From contig CAYZMS010000004.1 of the NCBI GenBank assembly GCA_964479625.1, positions 123,271 through 187,270 on the forward strand: a stretch of DNA of 64,000 bases, read 5' to 3'. A program made the translations under genes and the position numbers. The stretch is from CAYZMS01 sp964479625 (GTDB taxonomy: Bacteria; Bacteroidota; Bacteroidia; Chitinophagales; Saprospiraceae). This document shows, in pieces, positions 45,704-54,260 of the stretch (position 1 is its first letter; every line of letters starts with the position of its first letter). Under the pieces are notes generated by a model. That model saw nothing but the letters and a program-made list of their open reading frames with translations, was not told the DNA's origin and ran no database searches.

Positions 45704-46186
45704 ATGCAAGTACTTATCAATACTCTAATCGTTCTGGCAACTGTGCTTGGTATGGAGTTTATTGCCTGGGCAGCCCATAAATACCTGATGCACGGTTGGT
45801 TGTGGGTTTGGCACGAAGACCATCATAAACCGCATCACGAAGAAGGACAGTTTTTCGAAAAGAATGACCTGTTCTTCCTGGTATTTGCTATTCCTTCTGC
45901 CTTATCCTATATCATCGGTTTAAGCACGGTGCACCGTTGGCTGCTTTTCGTAGGTATTGGCATTTCCATTTATGGGTTGATCTACTTTTTAATCCACGAT
46001 GTGTACATCCACCGGCGCTTCAAATGGTTTGGGCAGTTAGACAGTCGCTATTCCAGAGCCATCCTGAGAGCGCATGGTGCTCATCACGCCAAAACGACCA
46101 AACACGGATGCGAATCTTTTGGTCTTTTGATCGTCGATCCCATCTTTTTTAAATCGAATAAGGAGAGGAGAAAGGGAAAAATCTGA
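45704..46186 (+). CDS. crtZ: Beta-carotene hydroxylase CrtZ
   Basis: This is a 160-aa di-iron membrane hydroxylase of the fatty acid hydroxylase superfamily. All histidine clusters are present: HKYLMHG, HEDHHKPHH, HDVYIHRR and HGAHHAK. It hydroxylates the beta-ionone ring to make zeaxanthin-type carotenoids. Its start is 3 nt after the stop of the CruF-like gene, so it is part of the crtI-cruF-crtZ unit. A lycopene cyclase must act between CrtI and CrtZ but is not in the window. Confidence 0.93.
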   Translation: MQVLINTLIVLATVLGMEFIAWAAHKYLMHGWLWVWHEDHHKPHHEEGQFFEKNDLFFLVFAIPSALSYIIGLSTVHRWLLFVGIGISIYGLIYFLIHDVYIHRRFKWFGQLDSRYSRAILRAHGAHHAKTTKHGCESFGLLIVDPIFFKSNKERRKGKI

Positions 46187-46588
46187 GGATTTTTATATAA
46201 ACAGCAAGGGGCAAATTTTTGATAATCCTCTCCTGTAAAATGGACCTGCAAGGCTTCCGGGTAACCATCTAAAAGGGCTGCTCACTTGCTCTTCCTCCTT
46301 TTAAGAATTCCACCTGACCATCCCGATAGATGTTACCCAGCACAGATGAATATTAGGATCCGGAATGAAAGAGGGATTGACGCCATTTCGTACTATTCCG
46401 ATCAAGGTGGTAGTGGTTAGAGCAGTTAAATTATCGAAACTGCAAGAGATTACTTCATGGGATAAAAAGTGGACCAACCATAAATCGTAAAATTGGGATG
46501 CCGAATGGTAATATCAAAAAGATTCACTTTGGCTGCGGCTTAATCAAAGATTTAGTAAAAAGCATAGTGATCTGAAATCAAATGGTTG
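46187..46588. other. Intergenic region after crtZ, possible gene remnant
   Basis: This 402-bp gap between two converging genes has no intact ORF. On the minus strand two protein-like pieces in different frames can be read: one reading VNLFDITIRHPNFTIYGW, ending at a stop near 46458, and a second reading LIGIVRNGVNPSFIPDPN near 46340-46410, ending at a stop near 46300. They may be remnants of a decayed gene. I cannot name the family. Confidence 0.3.
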
Positions 46589-47125
46589 CTACCAGGCTCC
46601 CGTCTCATAGGGGTCATCGGGACGGTGAAGGCCATTTTGAGGAATATAATGATTTCGAATAAGCTCGTCGACCGTAGCCTTTCTCACCTGTAAAACTGAA
46701 CCGGTAAAATGTAGTTGGCGGCCTGCCATACTGTGATTGAAATCAATTTTAACAGTTTGGTCTGTCCAGGAAAGTATCTTACCATTATGGGTTTGCCCTT
46801 CATCATCGGTTAGTGCAATGGGGTTACCTTGCACCAAAAGGTTCTCCAGGGGAGTTTCGACCTGCTGGAAGATGCTTAAAGGAAGGTCGATAATATTCCC
46901 TTTTTCTATGTAACCATAGGCTTCTTCCGGGCTTAAGCTGAATTGAAAAGCTTCCCCCTCTTCTAGTCCCCGGAGTCGGTCTTCAAAAGCCGGGAGCATT
47001 TTCCCACTCCCAAAAAGAAAGACAAGGGGATAATTGGAATTCATTATTTCAAGTAATTGGCCTTTTGTTTCCCTATCTCGTAGTTTATAAGTGAGTGTAA
47101 CGACATGATGATCATTGATTTGCAT
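46589..47125 (-). CDS. SlyD-like FKBP-type peptidyl-prolyl isomerase
   Basis: This is a 178-aa protein beginning MQINDHHVVTLTYKLRD, with the FKBP half-motif FLFGSGKMLPAFEDRLRGL and the SPEEAYGY block, interrupted by an insert-in-flap chaperone domain (about residues 75-125, ALTDDEGQTHNGKIL), and closing with DFNHSMAGRQLHFTGSVL. This is the SlyD arrangement, lacking the histidine-rich metal tail of E. coli SlyD. It assists prolyl isomerisation and folding in the cytoplasm. It is monocistronic. Confidence 0.9.
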   Translation of the reverse strand: MQINDHHVVTLTYKLRDRETKGQLLEIMNSNYPLVFLFGSGKMLPAFEDRLRGLEEGEAFQFSLSPEEAYGYIEKGNIIDLPLSIFQQVETPLENLLVQGNPIALTDDEGQTHNGKILSWTDQTVKIDFNHSMAGRQLHFTGSVLQVRKATVDELIRNHYIPQNGLHRPDDPYETGAW

Positions 47126-47327
47126 ATAAACAACTTTTCCTGCTTAAACCCCAACAGCCCTTAAAGGTTTATTGATAGGGAATTAGTTTTACTTTAACAA
47201 TCCTGTGAAATAAAATCAGCTTGCTTAAGCGTTGAAAGAGGAGAGCTACCCGCCCAGAGAGTAGCTTTTGGGATGGGTCTTTAAAAAAAGCGTTCGTTAA
47301 TTTGGATTTTTGAAAAATTTTTACAAT

Positions 47328-47376
47328 AAGTGCCTTGCATCTATAGGTGCCTGGCACCTATAGATGCAAGGCACTT
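47328..47376. repeat. Perfect 24-bp-arm palindrome upstream of the LolA-like gene
   Basis: The arms at 47328-47351 and 47353-47376 are exact reverse complements around a single T, with the core GTGCCTTGCATCTATAGG. It ends 13 bp before the ATG of the next gene, so it would fold over the ribosome entry region of that message or act as a DNA cruciform. No T-run follows, so a terminator role is unlikely. Confidence 0.9.
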
Positions 47377-47389
47377 AAAAAGCAAAAAA

Positions 47390-48082
47390 ATGATCTTCTT
47401 ACGCCTTCTTTATGCTGTTTTTTTTATTTCCTCCTTGGGTTTAACAGTGAATGCTCAACCCGGGACATTAACTTCTTCAGATGAATCTGACCCAAAGGCC
47501 CGGGCAGTCTTGGATAAACTACGAAAGAAGTATGAGGGCTATAAAAGTATTAAAGCCGATTTCAAATTGGGAATTGAAATCCCTGAACAATCCAAAGAAG
47601 AGCAAAGCGGTTCGTTACAGAAAGCGGGTGATAAATACCGCATGGATATGGAAATGCAATCTGTGATCTCCGATGGAACTTCTCTTTGGTTGATCATGCA
47701 TCCAAATAAAGAAGTACAGATCAATAATGCCCCCGACCCCGAAGAGACCGAAGGAGAAATCCTTTCTCCGGAGTCACTTTTCACCATTTACGAGCGCGAT
47801 AACTTTGTGTTTATGCTGACCAACGAATATGCAGACCAGGGGACCATTGTGCAGCGAATTGACTTCAAGCCATTGGATAATTTTTCCGACTATACCAAGT
47901 TGGTCTTGCTGGTGGATAAACAAAAAAATGAACTTTTGGAAATGCGGGCAGTGGCCCGCGATGGCTCCCGCTATTCTTTTTCCATTGAAAACTTTCAGGC
48001 TAATCCAAAATTACCAGATTCTACCTTTTCCTTCGATAAAAGTAAATACCCGAATTATTACGTGGAGGACTTAAGGTACTGA
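47390..48082 (+). CDS. LolA-like outer-membrane lipoprotein carrier protein
   Basis: This is a 230-aa exported protein. The start is the ATG of MIFLRLLYAVFFISSLGL, a clean signal peptide; an earlier in-frame start at 47330 lies inside the palindrome and adds 20 residues. The mature part is LolA-like (KARAVLDKLRKKYEGYKSIKADFKL, then SLWLIMHPNKEVQINN and DYTKLVLLVDKQKNELLEM). LolA ferries lipoproteins across the periplasm. LolA-like proteins exist as paralogues in Bacteroidota, so the symbol is not assigned. A hairpin follows at 48108-48144. Confidence 0.85.
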   Translation: MIFLRLLYAVFFISSLGLTVNAQPGTLTSSDESDPKARAVLDKLRKKYEGYKSIKADFKLGIEIPEQSKEEQSGSLQKAGDKYRMDMEMQSVISDGTSLWLIMHPNKEVQINNAPDPEETEGEILSPESLFTIYERDNFVFMLTNEYADQGTIVQRIDFKPLDNFSDYTKLVLLVDKQKNELLEMRAVARDGSRYSFSIENFQANPKLPDSTFSFDKSKYPNYYVEDLRY

Positions 48083-48107
48083 TCCATTTAGCAGAAGGTA
48101 AAATATT

Positions 48108-48152
48108 AGACGGCTCCAGGTGACACCCTCGCTTTGGGCCGTCTTGTTTTTA
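48108..48152 (+). terminator. Terminator after the LolA-like gene
   Basis: The arms AGACGGC (48108-48114) and GCCGTCT (48138-48144) are followed by TGTTTTT. The hairpin ends the lolA-like message 45 bp before the next ATG. Confidence 0.65.
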
Positions 48153-48194
48153 TATTCCCGGTAATCTTGTTTTCTTTGTTAAAAAGCCAAATCT

Positions 48195-49697
48195 ATGGGA
48201 TTTCGTGCAACGGTGATAAAGCCCTTTGCCAACATCATTGCCAGGCGGATTGAGCAATGGAGTACTAAGGGAGTAGAGGCCCAGAAAACCGTTTTCGAAC
48301 ACCTGTTGAAAAAGGGCGCTCAAACCGCCATTGGCAAGGAGTATGAGTTTGGAAAAATTCGAACCTACGAGGAGTTTACCCGCAGGGTACCCGTAGGAGA
48401 TTACGAACAAATGCGGCCTTATATCGAACGAATAAAGGCCGGGGAAAAGGATGTCCTTTGGCCTGGTCGGCCGCGCTATTTAGCAAAAACTTCCGGCACT
48501 ACCTCAGGAGTGAAATACATACCCCTCACCAAAGACAGCATTCCCAATCACTTCGGTACTGCCCGTAATGCTTTATTCAATTATTTCGCCCAAACCGGCA
48601 CCGGCCAATGGCTGGACGGGAAGATGATCTTTCTTTCGGGTAGTCCCGAACTTACCGAAACAGCAGGTATCCCCACCGGCCGCCTTTCGGGTATTTCGAA
48701 CCATATGGTACCCGCCTGGTTGAAAACCAATCAACTACCGACCTACAAAACCAATTGCATAGAGGAGTGGGAGGAAAAACTCGAACGGATAATCGATGAA
48801 ACCCTCCATGCTGATATGCGGCTCATCAGCGGTATCCCACCCTGGGTGCAAATGTATTATGAACGACTCCTGGAGCGAACGGGCAAGAATACCATCAAAG
48901 AGATATTCCCGAACTATTCCGTTTTTGTCTACGGGGGGGTCAATTATGAACCTTACCGGGCAAAGCTGGAGGAGTTGGTTGGGGAACGGATCGATAGTGT
49001 AGAAACCTATCCTGCCAGTGAGGGCTTTATTGCTTTCCAGGATCACCAGCATGAAAAAGGACTACTGCTGAATGTCGATTCGGGAATCTTTTTCGAATTT
49101 ATTCCCGCTGAGGAAGTATTCAATGAACAACCAAGCCGCCTTGCCCTCTGGCAGGTAGAGACAGGGGTGAATTACGCACTCGTCATCAATAGTAATGCAG
49201 GACTTTGGGGATATAATATTGGTGATACAGTTCGGTTTGTATCCCTCGACCCTTACCGGATTATTGTAACTGGCCGTATTAAGCACTTCATTTCCGCTTT
49301 CGGGGAGCATGTGATCGGGAAAGAGGTGGAAGCAGCCCTATTAAGTGTCGCTGGAGCGGAAGGGGTAAAGATCGTGGAGTTTACTGTCGCGCCTCAGGTT
49401 AACCCACCTGAAGGGGGAACTCCTTACCACGAATGGTTTATCGAGTTTGATGAGCCTCCAGCCGACCTGGACGAATTTGCCAAAAAAGTAGACAAAGCCA
49501 TGGTGGGGCAAAACATTTATTACGAAGATTTGATCAAGGGAGCTATCCTTCGCCCTTTGAAGATCAGGAGCCTGAAACGGAATACCTTCCGGAATTATAT
49601 GAAAACACAAGGCAAACTGGGAGGTCAAAATAAGGTGCCCCGGCTTTCGAATGACAGAATTATCGCGGATCAACTCGAAGCCTGGAAAGTAAACTGA
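48195..49697 (+). CDS. GH3-family adenylate-forming protein
   Basis: This is a 500-aa member of the GH3 family, the acyl-acid-amido synthetases named after plant auxin-responsive genes. It has the ATP-binding signature TSGTTSGVKYIPLT, the acyl site block YPASEGFIAF, and LWGYNIGDTVRF, followed by the C-terminal domain with ISAFGEHVIGKEVE. These are the standard adenylate-forming motifs. Plant homologues join acyl acids to amino acids; the bacterial substrate is unknown. It is cytoplasmic with no visible partner genes. Confidence 0.88.
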   Translation: MGFRATVIKPFANIIARRIEQWSTKGVEAQKTVFEHLLKKGAQTAIGKEYEFGKIRTYEEFTRRVPVGDYEQMRPYIERIKAGEKDVLWPGRPRYLAKTSGTTSGVKYIPLTKDSIPNHFGTARNALFNYFAQTGTGQWLDGKMIFLSGSPELTETAGIPTGRLSGISNHMVPAWLKTNQLPTYKTNCIEEWEEKLERIIDETLHADMRLISGIPPWVQMYYERLLERTGKNTIKEIFPNYSVFVYGGVNYEPYRAKLEELVGERIDSVETYPASEGFIAFQDHQHEKGLLLNVDSGIFFEFIPAEEVFNEQPSRLALWQVETGVNYALVINSNAGLWGYNIGDTVRFVSLDPYRIIVTGRIKHFISAFGEHVIGKEVEAALLSVAGAEGVKIVEFTVAPQVNPPEGGTPYHEWFIEFDEPPADLDEFAKKVDKAMVGQNIYYEDLIKGAILRPLKIRSLKRNTFRNYMKTQGKLGGQNKVPRLSNDRIIADQLEAWKVN

Positions 49698-50029
49698 TTT
49701 ACAGGAATTTGATAAAAAAGTTGGTGAGGTCCAGGGAATGCAATAATTTTGAGCCTTAACGAATCATTTCCCTTTTTCGAAAATTAGACGGCGCATTCCC
49801 TAGCTGCTGGATAGGTGAGTCCTTCCTTGCCGCAGGTTTACCAGAAACACTATTTTTGCCGGAGCTTATGTTAAAGAAAACGTTGTACGTTTATTTTCCG
49901 GATAGGTATAATCTTTATAGGGCTAAGCACGTATCTGTAGGGGAAAACAAACACAGGTCTATATTTTTCTTTTTACAACTTAAAGGATTTGCCAATTAAT
50001 AATCCCTTGTTCATTTAATCTGCAGTAAT
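49698..50029. other. Leader region of the OmpA-like gene
   Basis: This 332-bp gap has no ORF I support. A promoter-like pair is present (see the entry at 49827). The rest is AT-rich and without recognisable hairpins. Confidence 0.45.
49827..49858 (+). promoter_or_regulatory. Candidate promoter for the OmpA-like gene
   Basis: TTG at 49827-49829 and TATTTTTG at 49851-49858 (an exact TAnnTTTG) are 21 nt apart, within the spacing usual for Bacteroidota promoters. It would give a leader of about 165 nt before the ATG at 50030. Confidence 0.45.
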
Positions 50030-51436
50030 ATGAAACAAATAACTACTCTTTTGGCTGTCTTATTTTTGACCTGCGGGCAACTTGCAGCTCAAAATACAGC
50101 CACTCCAAAAAACATGTGGGAAGTGGGCGCCAGCGGTGGAGCCCTCATGCTCTTCGGGGAAACCAACCCGGAGTTCAGTATTGGTTATGGCTTACACGTG
50201 CGAAAATCGCTGGATTATGTTTTCTCCCTAGGTGTTGATGTTATGATGGGAACAGCAAAAGGAGACCGGATGAACGCCGCAGTTGACCAATCCTCTGAAA
50301 CGGATTGGACCTCTGGGACTTTCTACGGCCTGATGACTCTAAATGCATTGCGTTTTGATAAACCCGTGCGGTCTACTAATATCTATGTGAAGGCCGGTGG
50401 AGGACTTAATAAGTTTGAGACCGAGTTTATGGAATTGGGAGATAGAAATCCCAAAACTCTGGAAGGAGACTGGGCCCCGCATATTTCTATTGGAGGTGGT
50501 ATTGGATTTCGACTGGGTAAACGAGTGAATATTGCTATTGATCAAAGCCTATTTTGGCGGCTTGGGTTCCAGGCAGATGCCATTGATGGCATTAAGACCA
50601 ATGATGACGGTACTCAATCTACTAATACGGACATGATGTCCTACTCCGCCCTCAAGTTGAATTTCAATATTGGCGATAAGTCTAAAAACTCAGAACCTCT
50701 ATATTGGGTGAATCCGCTGGATAACGTCATGAAGGAACTTGATGAAGTGAAGAATCGCCCCGAAGTATCCCTGGAGGATGCGGATAACGATGGGGTTATC
50801 GATGCTATTGACCAGGAGCAAAACACCCCTGCTGGGGCAATTGTCGATACCAAAGGCCGGACCCTGGATAGTGACCGGGACGGAGTGCCCGATCATGTTG
50901 ATTCCGAACCCTATTATACGCCTCGCGAAGGAGAGATCGTCGACGATCAGGGGCGGGTGGTTAACCCAACCCGCAGTGGTGTCTCTGAGGAGCGGGTAAA
51001 GGAGCTGATCGATGAAGCACTGCAGAACCTGAACGTTCAGGGAGGGGCGACCCCCGCCGAATTCTTCCTACCAATGATCCACTTTGCTACTGACAGCTAC
51101 ACGGTCAAATATTCTGATTACGGAAACCTGGCCGGGGTTGCGCGGGTAATGAAATCCAATCCCAACCTGCGCCTGGTTGTTACCGGCTTTACCGATTCTA
51201 CAGGACCGGAAAGCTACAATAAGCAGCTTTCTTATTTGCGTGCTCAAGCAGTGATCGAACATCTGGTCGCTAACCATGGCGTTGGCCGTGGCCGTTTTGT
51301 CTTACAATACCGGGGACAGGAAGATAGCCTGGTTCCCTCTGTAGCCAGTATGATGAACCGCCGGGTGGAGTTCCGTGCTGCAGGGCCTGGTGATTATGAA
51401 ATGGACCCTCCGAGCAGTAGTGGGGGTGGATACTAG
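50030..51436 (+). CDS. OmpA-family outer-membrane protein with TSP3 repeats
   Basis: This is a 468-aa protein. It has a signal peptide (MKQITTLLAVLFLTCGQLAAQ), an N-terminal beta-barrel (about residues 25-215, HVRKSLDYVFSLGVDVMMG), calcium-binding thrombospondin type 3 repeats (about 240-300, DADNDGVIDAIDQ and DSDRDGVPDHVDSEP), and a C-terminal OmpA domain (about 345-455, IHFATDSYTVKYSDYGNL, NKQLSYLRAQAVIEHL, MNRRVEF) that binds peptidoglycan. It probably anchors the outer membrane to the wall. It has its own promoter and terminator. Confidence 0.92.
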   Translation: MKQITTLLAVLFLTCGQLAAQNTATPKNMWEVGASGGALMLFGETNPEFSIGYGLHVRKSLDYVFSLGVDVMMGTAKGDRMNAAVDQSSETDWTSGTFYGLMTLNALRFDKPVRSTNIYVKAGGGLNKFETEFMELGDRNPKTLEGDWAPHISIGGGIGFRLGKRVNIAIDQSLFWRLGFQADAIDGIKTNDDGTQSTNTDMMSYSALKLNFNIGDKSKNSEPLYWVNPLDNVMKELDEVKNRPEVSLEDADNDGVIDAIDQEQNTPAGAIVDTKGRTLDSDRDGVPDHVDSEPYYTPREGEIVDDQGRVVNPTRSGVSEERVKELIDEALQNLNVQGGATPAEFFLPMIHFATDSYTVKYSDYGNLAGVARVMKSNPNLRLVVTGFTDSTGPESYNKQLSYLRAQAVIEHLVANHGVGRGRFVLQYRGQEDSLVPSVASMMNRRVEFRAAGPGDYEMDPPSSSGGGY

Positions 51437-51465
51437 CAGTATACTGGGTTTTATGTAAAAATAAG

Positions 51466-51512
51466 AGAAGAGTTCGTTTGGCCAGGGGCGAAACGAACTC
51501 TTCTGGTTTAAT
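51466..51512 (+). terminator. Intrinsic terminator after the OmpA-like gene
   Basis: Perfect 14-bp arms (51466-51479 and 51491-51504, AGAAGAGTTCGTTT) with an 11-nt loop are followed by GGTTTAATAA. It lies just before the next ATG at 51524. Confidence 0.75.
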
Positions 51513-51523
51513 AATAGCTCCAA

Positions 51524-52615
51524 ATGTTACAAAATTGGCTGGCACCCCTTCCGGTACTCGAAAAGGAGTTTGAAGACTGGCAATTTGCCGCATCGGTTAA
51601 ACGGTATGATTCTCAAAATGGGTTGCCGGACCTCAAGCAGGTACAGGTAGGCCTTATCGGCCTTGGCCAAGAGAATAGCCAGGCCTGCCGGGATGCTCTT
51701 TATCCATTGAGTTTCCCCTTTTCCTTAAAGGTAGCGGATCTGGGTAACGTCCGTTCAGGAAATGTTGCCTTCCTGGTACCTCTTTTCCGGGAATTGCTGG
51801 CCAGCGGGATCATCCCTGTCCTTTTAGCTCCTGACCCAAGTTATCTTTTGGTACAATACAAGGCTTGTTTGCACGAATTACCCAATATCAGCCTCGGGGT
51901 GCTAGATGAACGAATTGATTATCGTCCAATGGTCGCATCCAATACGCTAAATCAAATTATTGAACACCCGGATGGCCGCCTTTTTCAATTGCACCATATT
52001 GGTGCACAGGCCCATTTTACCTCACCCTCTGTCTTTAAGGCCTTGGAGGAGCGGTATTTTGATTATTATCGGCTTGGTCGGGCCCGTGCTAATCTACAGG
52101 ACCTCGAGCCGGCCCTTCGGGATGTGGACGTCCTGGGGATTGACCTGCGGGTTTTCCAGGCTGGTGAGGTAGCTGGCCTGGAGGAGCCCAGTCCAAGTGG
52201 TTTTTTGCTGGAAGAAGGGTGTCGAATTTGTCGTTACACAGGTATGAGTGACAAAATAAAAAGCATTGGATTTTTTGGTTTTCGAACAGAACTTGACGAC
52301 CGCGATCTTGGGGCCCAAGCCATAGCACAACTTATCTGGTACTTTCTGGATGGCTTAAATCACCGAAAGGGCGATTTCCCACTATCCTTTGACGGCTTGC
52401 TAGAATACATCGTACAAAATAAGGATCTTGGTTTTGAGCTGACCTTTTGGAAAAGTTCGAAAAGCGGGCGTTGGTGGATGCAAATCCCGGTCGGTAAGCT
52501 TGCAGGGGGACAACAAAGACACCGCCTGGCGCCCTGTTCCTATAACGATTACCTAAAGGCTTCCCAGGGAGAACTGCCAGAAAGATTATTGCGGGCAATA
52601 AGCCGTTTTAAGTAA
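51524..52615 (+). CDS. Arginase/ureohydrolase-fold protein with lost metal ligands
   Basis: This is a 363-aa protein with the arginase-superfamily fold, of the kind often annotated formimidoylglutamase in Bacteroidota. Length and order of strands fit (QVGLIGLGQ, LLASGIIPVLLAPDPSYLL, ISLGVLDERIDYRP, DVLGIDLRVFQAGEVAG). The canonical manganese motifs are not kept: GGxH becomes APDP, the DAHxD motif becomes DERID (His to Arg130), and the SxDxD motif becomes GIDLR. A pseudoenzyme or a different chemistry is more likely than a normal ureohydrolase. It is convergent with ftsY, with stops 3 bp apart. Confidence 0.7.
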   Translation: MLQNWLAPLPVLEKEFEDWQFAASVKRYDSQNGLPDLKQVQVGLIGLGQENSQACRDALYPLSFPFSLKVADLGNVRSGNVAFLVPLFRELLASGIIPVLLAPDPSYLLVQYKACLHELPNISLGVLDERIDYRPMVASNTLNQIIEHPDGRLFQLHHIGAQAHFTSPSVFKALEERYFDYYRLGRARANLQDLEPALRDVDVLGIDLRVFQAGEVAGLEEPSPSGFLLEEGCRICRYTGMSDKIKSIGFFGFRTELDDRDLGAQAIAQLIWYFLDGLNHRKGDFPLSFDGLLEYIVQNKDLGFELTFWKSSKSGRWWMQIPVGKLAGGQQRHRLAPCSYNDYLKASQGELPERLLRAISRFK

Positions 52616-52618
52616 GGG

Positions 52619-53578
52619 CTATTGATCGAAAAGGGTGTCGACAAAACGCCGCTTATTGAAAACCTGAAAGTGGTCAATTCCTTCTCCCACGCCAATGTAT
52701 TTGATAGGGATCTTAAATTGATCGGAGATCCCCAGGGCAACTCCTCCTTTGGCAGTGCCGTCCAGTTTGGTTAGGGCAAGGGCCGTGACTTCCGTAGCTT
52801 CGGTGAAATGCCGAGCCTGTTCAATGGCATTCTGACCCGTAGTGGCATCCAGAACCAACAATACCTCATGAGGGGCATCTTCAATTTTTTTCGAAATAGA
52901 ACGCTTGATCTTGGTGAGTTCCTTCATGAGATTGATCTTGGTGTGCAACCGGCCTGCCGTATCTATAATAGCCACATCACAGTCATTGTTGATGGCGTAT
53001 TGAGCGGTTTCGTAAGCAACCGCTGCAGGGTCCGTTTGCATTCCTTTGCTGTAAAAATCACAACCCACCCGTTCCGACCAGATCTTTAACTGGTCGACGG
53101 CGGCAGCACGGAAGGTGTCCCCGGCACCCAGGACCACCTTTTTACCCATTTGTTTGAACTGATAAGCCAGTTTGCCGATTGTTGTGGTTTTTCCCACTCC
53201 ATTTACTCCTACTACCATAATGATGTAGGGCCTTTTGCCAGCCGGAATTTCCAGGCTATCCAGGTCTTCGGTCTTATTGTCGGCCAGCAACTGAACGATC
53301 TCATCCCTTAGGATCTCATTTAATTCACCCGTTCCTACATATTTATCGCGAGCTACCCGGGCTTCGATCCGATCAATGATCTTTACAGTGGTCTCCAAGC
53401 CTACATCTGAAGAGATCAGTAACTCCTCCAGTTCATCCAATACTTCTACATCGACCGTACTCTTACCTGCAACGACCTTGGCCAGTTTGCCAAGAAATGA
53501 ATTTTTGGTTTTCTCCAGACCCTGGTCCAGGTCCTCCTGCTGTTTCTTATTGCCAAATAGATTTCCAAATACACTCAT
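52619..53578 (-). CDS. ftsY: Signal recognition particle receptor FtsY
   Basis: This is a 319-aa GTPase that docks SRP-ribosome complexes at the membrane. It has the N domain (about residues 20-95), then the G domain with GVNGVGKTTTIGKL, the DTAGRLHTK block, LALTKLDGTAKGG and the C-terminal IPIKYIGVGEGIDHFQVF. There is almost no acidic A domain, so it is the short form of FtsY. It follows the DUF4295 gene after a terminator, in the ribosomal cluster. Confidence 0.96.
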   Translation of the reverse strand: MSVFGNLFGNKKQQEDLDQGLEKTKNSFLGKLAKVVAGKSTVDVEVLDELEELLISSDVGLETTVKIIDRIEARVARDKYVGTGELNEILRDEIVQLLADNKTEDLDSLEIPAGKRPYIIMVVGVNGVGKTTTIGKLAYQFKQMGKKVVLGAGDTFRAAAVDQLKIWSERVGCDFYSKGMQTDPAAVAYETAQYAINNDCDVAIIDTAGRLHTKINLMKELTKIKRSISKKIEDAPHEVLLVLDATTGQNAIEQARHFTEATEVTALALTKLDGTAKGGVALGISDQFKIPIKYIGVGEGIDHFQVFNKRRFVDTLFDQ

Positions 53579-53670
53579 ACTGCTTTCTAATTGAAATGAA
53601 CCGGGAAATGAAAGAAAGATTGAAAATTAAACTATTCTGGGGAATTCTTCCTGATAGATTTAGATGCCAT

Positions 53671-53706
53671 AAAAAAACGGAGGTATGCCGCTCTGACATA
53701 CCTCCG
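53671..53706 (-). terminator. Terminator after the rpmB-rpmG-DUF4295 genes
   Basis: The arms CGGAGGTATG (53678-53687) and CATACCTCCG (53697-53706) have a 9-nt loop and, on the minus strand, a T7 run from the A-tract at 53671-53677. It closes the small ribosomal operon before ftsY. Confidence 0.85.
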
Positions 53707-53755
53707 ATTCAAGGCAGTAACTTTATCCATTCAAAGAAAGACCTCAAAGGATCTG

Positions 53756-53935
53756 TTATTTGAATTGAGCAAGAAACTCGTTTTGCTTGTCTTTGTGAAT
53801 GATTTGCTCTTTGTAGGAGTACTTCCCTGTTTTGGGGTTCTTGACCGGTACTACGATCTTTACATGGTCGCGACCAGAACCTGCATTGGCGGCCCGCTGC
53901 GCGACCCTTGCGTTTTTGGATACTTTCTTAGCCAT
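53756..53935 (-). CDS. DUF4295 small ribosome-associated protein
   Basis: This is a 59-aa basic protein reading MAKKVSKNARVAQRAANA and continuing RDHVKIVVPVKNPKTGKYSY to the end. DUF4295 genes are typical of Bacteroidota and are encoded right after the genes for L28 and L33, as here. The role is presumed ribosomal, but I know of no proven function. The stop is TAA at 53756-53758. Confidence 0.88.
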   Translation of the reverse strand: MAKKVSKNARVAQRAANAGSGRDHVKIVVPVKNPKTGKYSYKEQIIHKDKQNEFLAQFK

Positions 53936-54040
53936 GATAATACTTTTTGAAGCTGGTTTTTTCTGTTAAGAAATCCACCTGCTGATTTTATAAGTTCAAT
54001 GACACCTAAAATACGAGAATTCGTTCAATACGTCAAGTTT

Positions 54041-54229
54041 CTACTTGATTTCCCGGTGTAAAGTTACCCGCTTCAGTATGGGGTTGAACTTTTTCAATTC
54101 AAGGCGTTCTGGAGTATTTTTGCGGTTCTTTTGGGTCACATAGCGGGAAGAACCCGACATACCGGAGTCTTTATGCTCTGTACATTCCAAAATCACCTGA
54201 ATTCTATTGCCTTTGCTCTTCTTAGCCAT
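54041..54229 (-). CDS. rpmG: Ribosomal protein bL33
   Basis: This is a 62-aa protein: MAKKSKGNRIQVILECTEHK, then SSRYVTQKNRKNTPERLELK and KFNPILKRVTLHREIK. It is a large-subunit protein. It has only one cysteine, so it is the zinc-independent form. It lies 31 bp after rpmB on the same strand. Confidence 0.97.
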   Translation of the reverse strand: MAKKSKGNRIQVILECTEHKDSGMSGSSRYVTQKNRKNTPERLELKKFNPILKRVTLHREIK

Positions 54230-54260
54230 AATGCAGAAATATTAATAGAGTAGTAATTGC

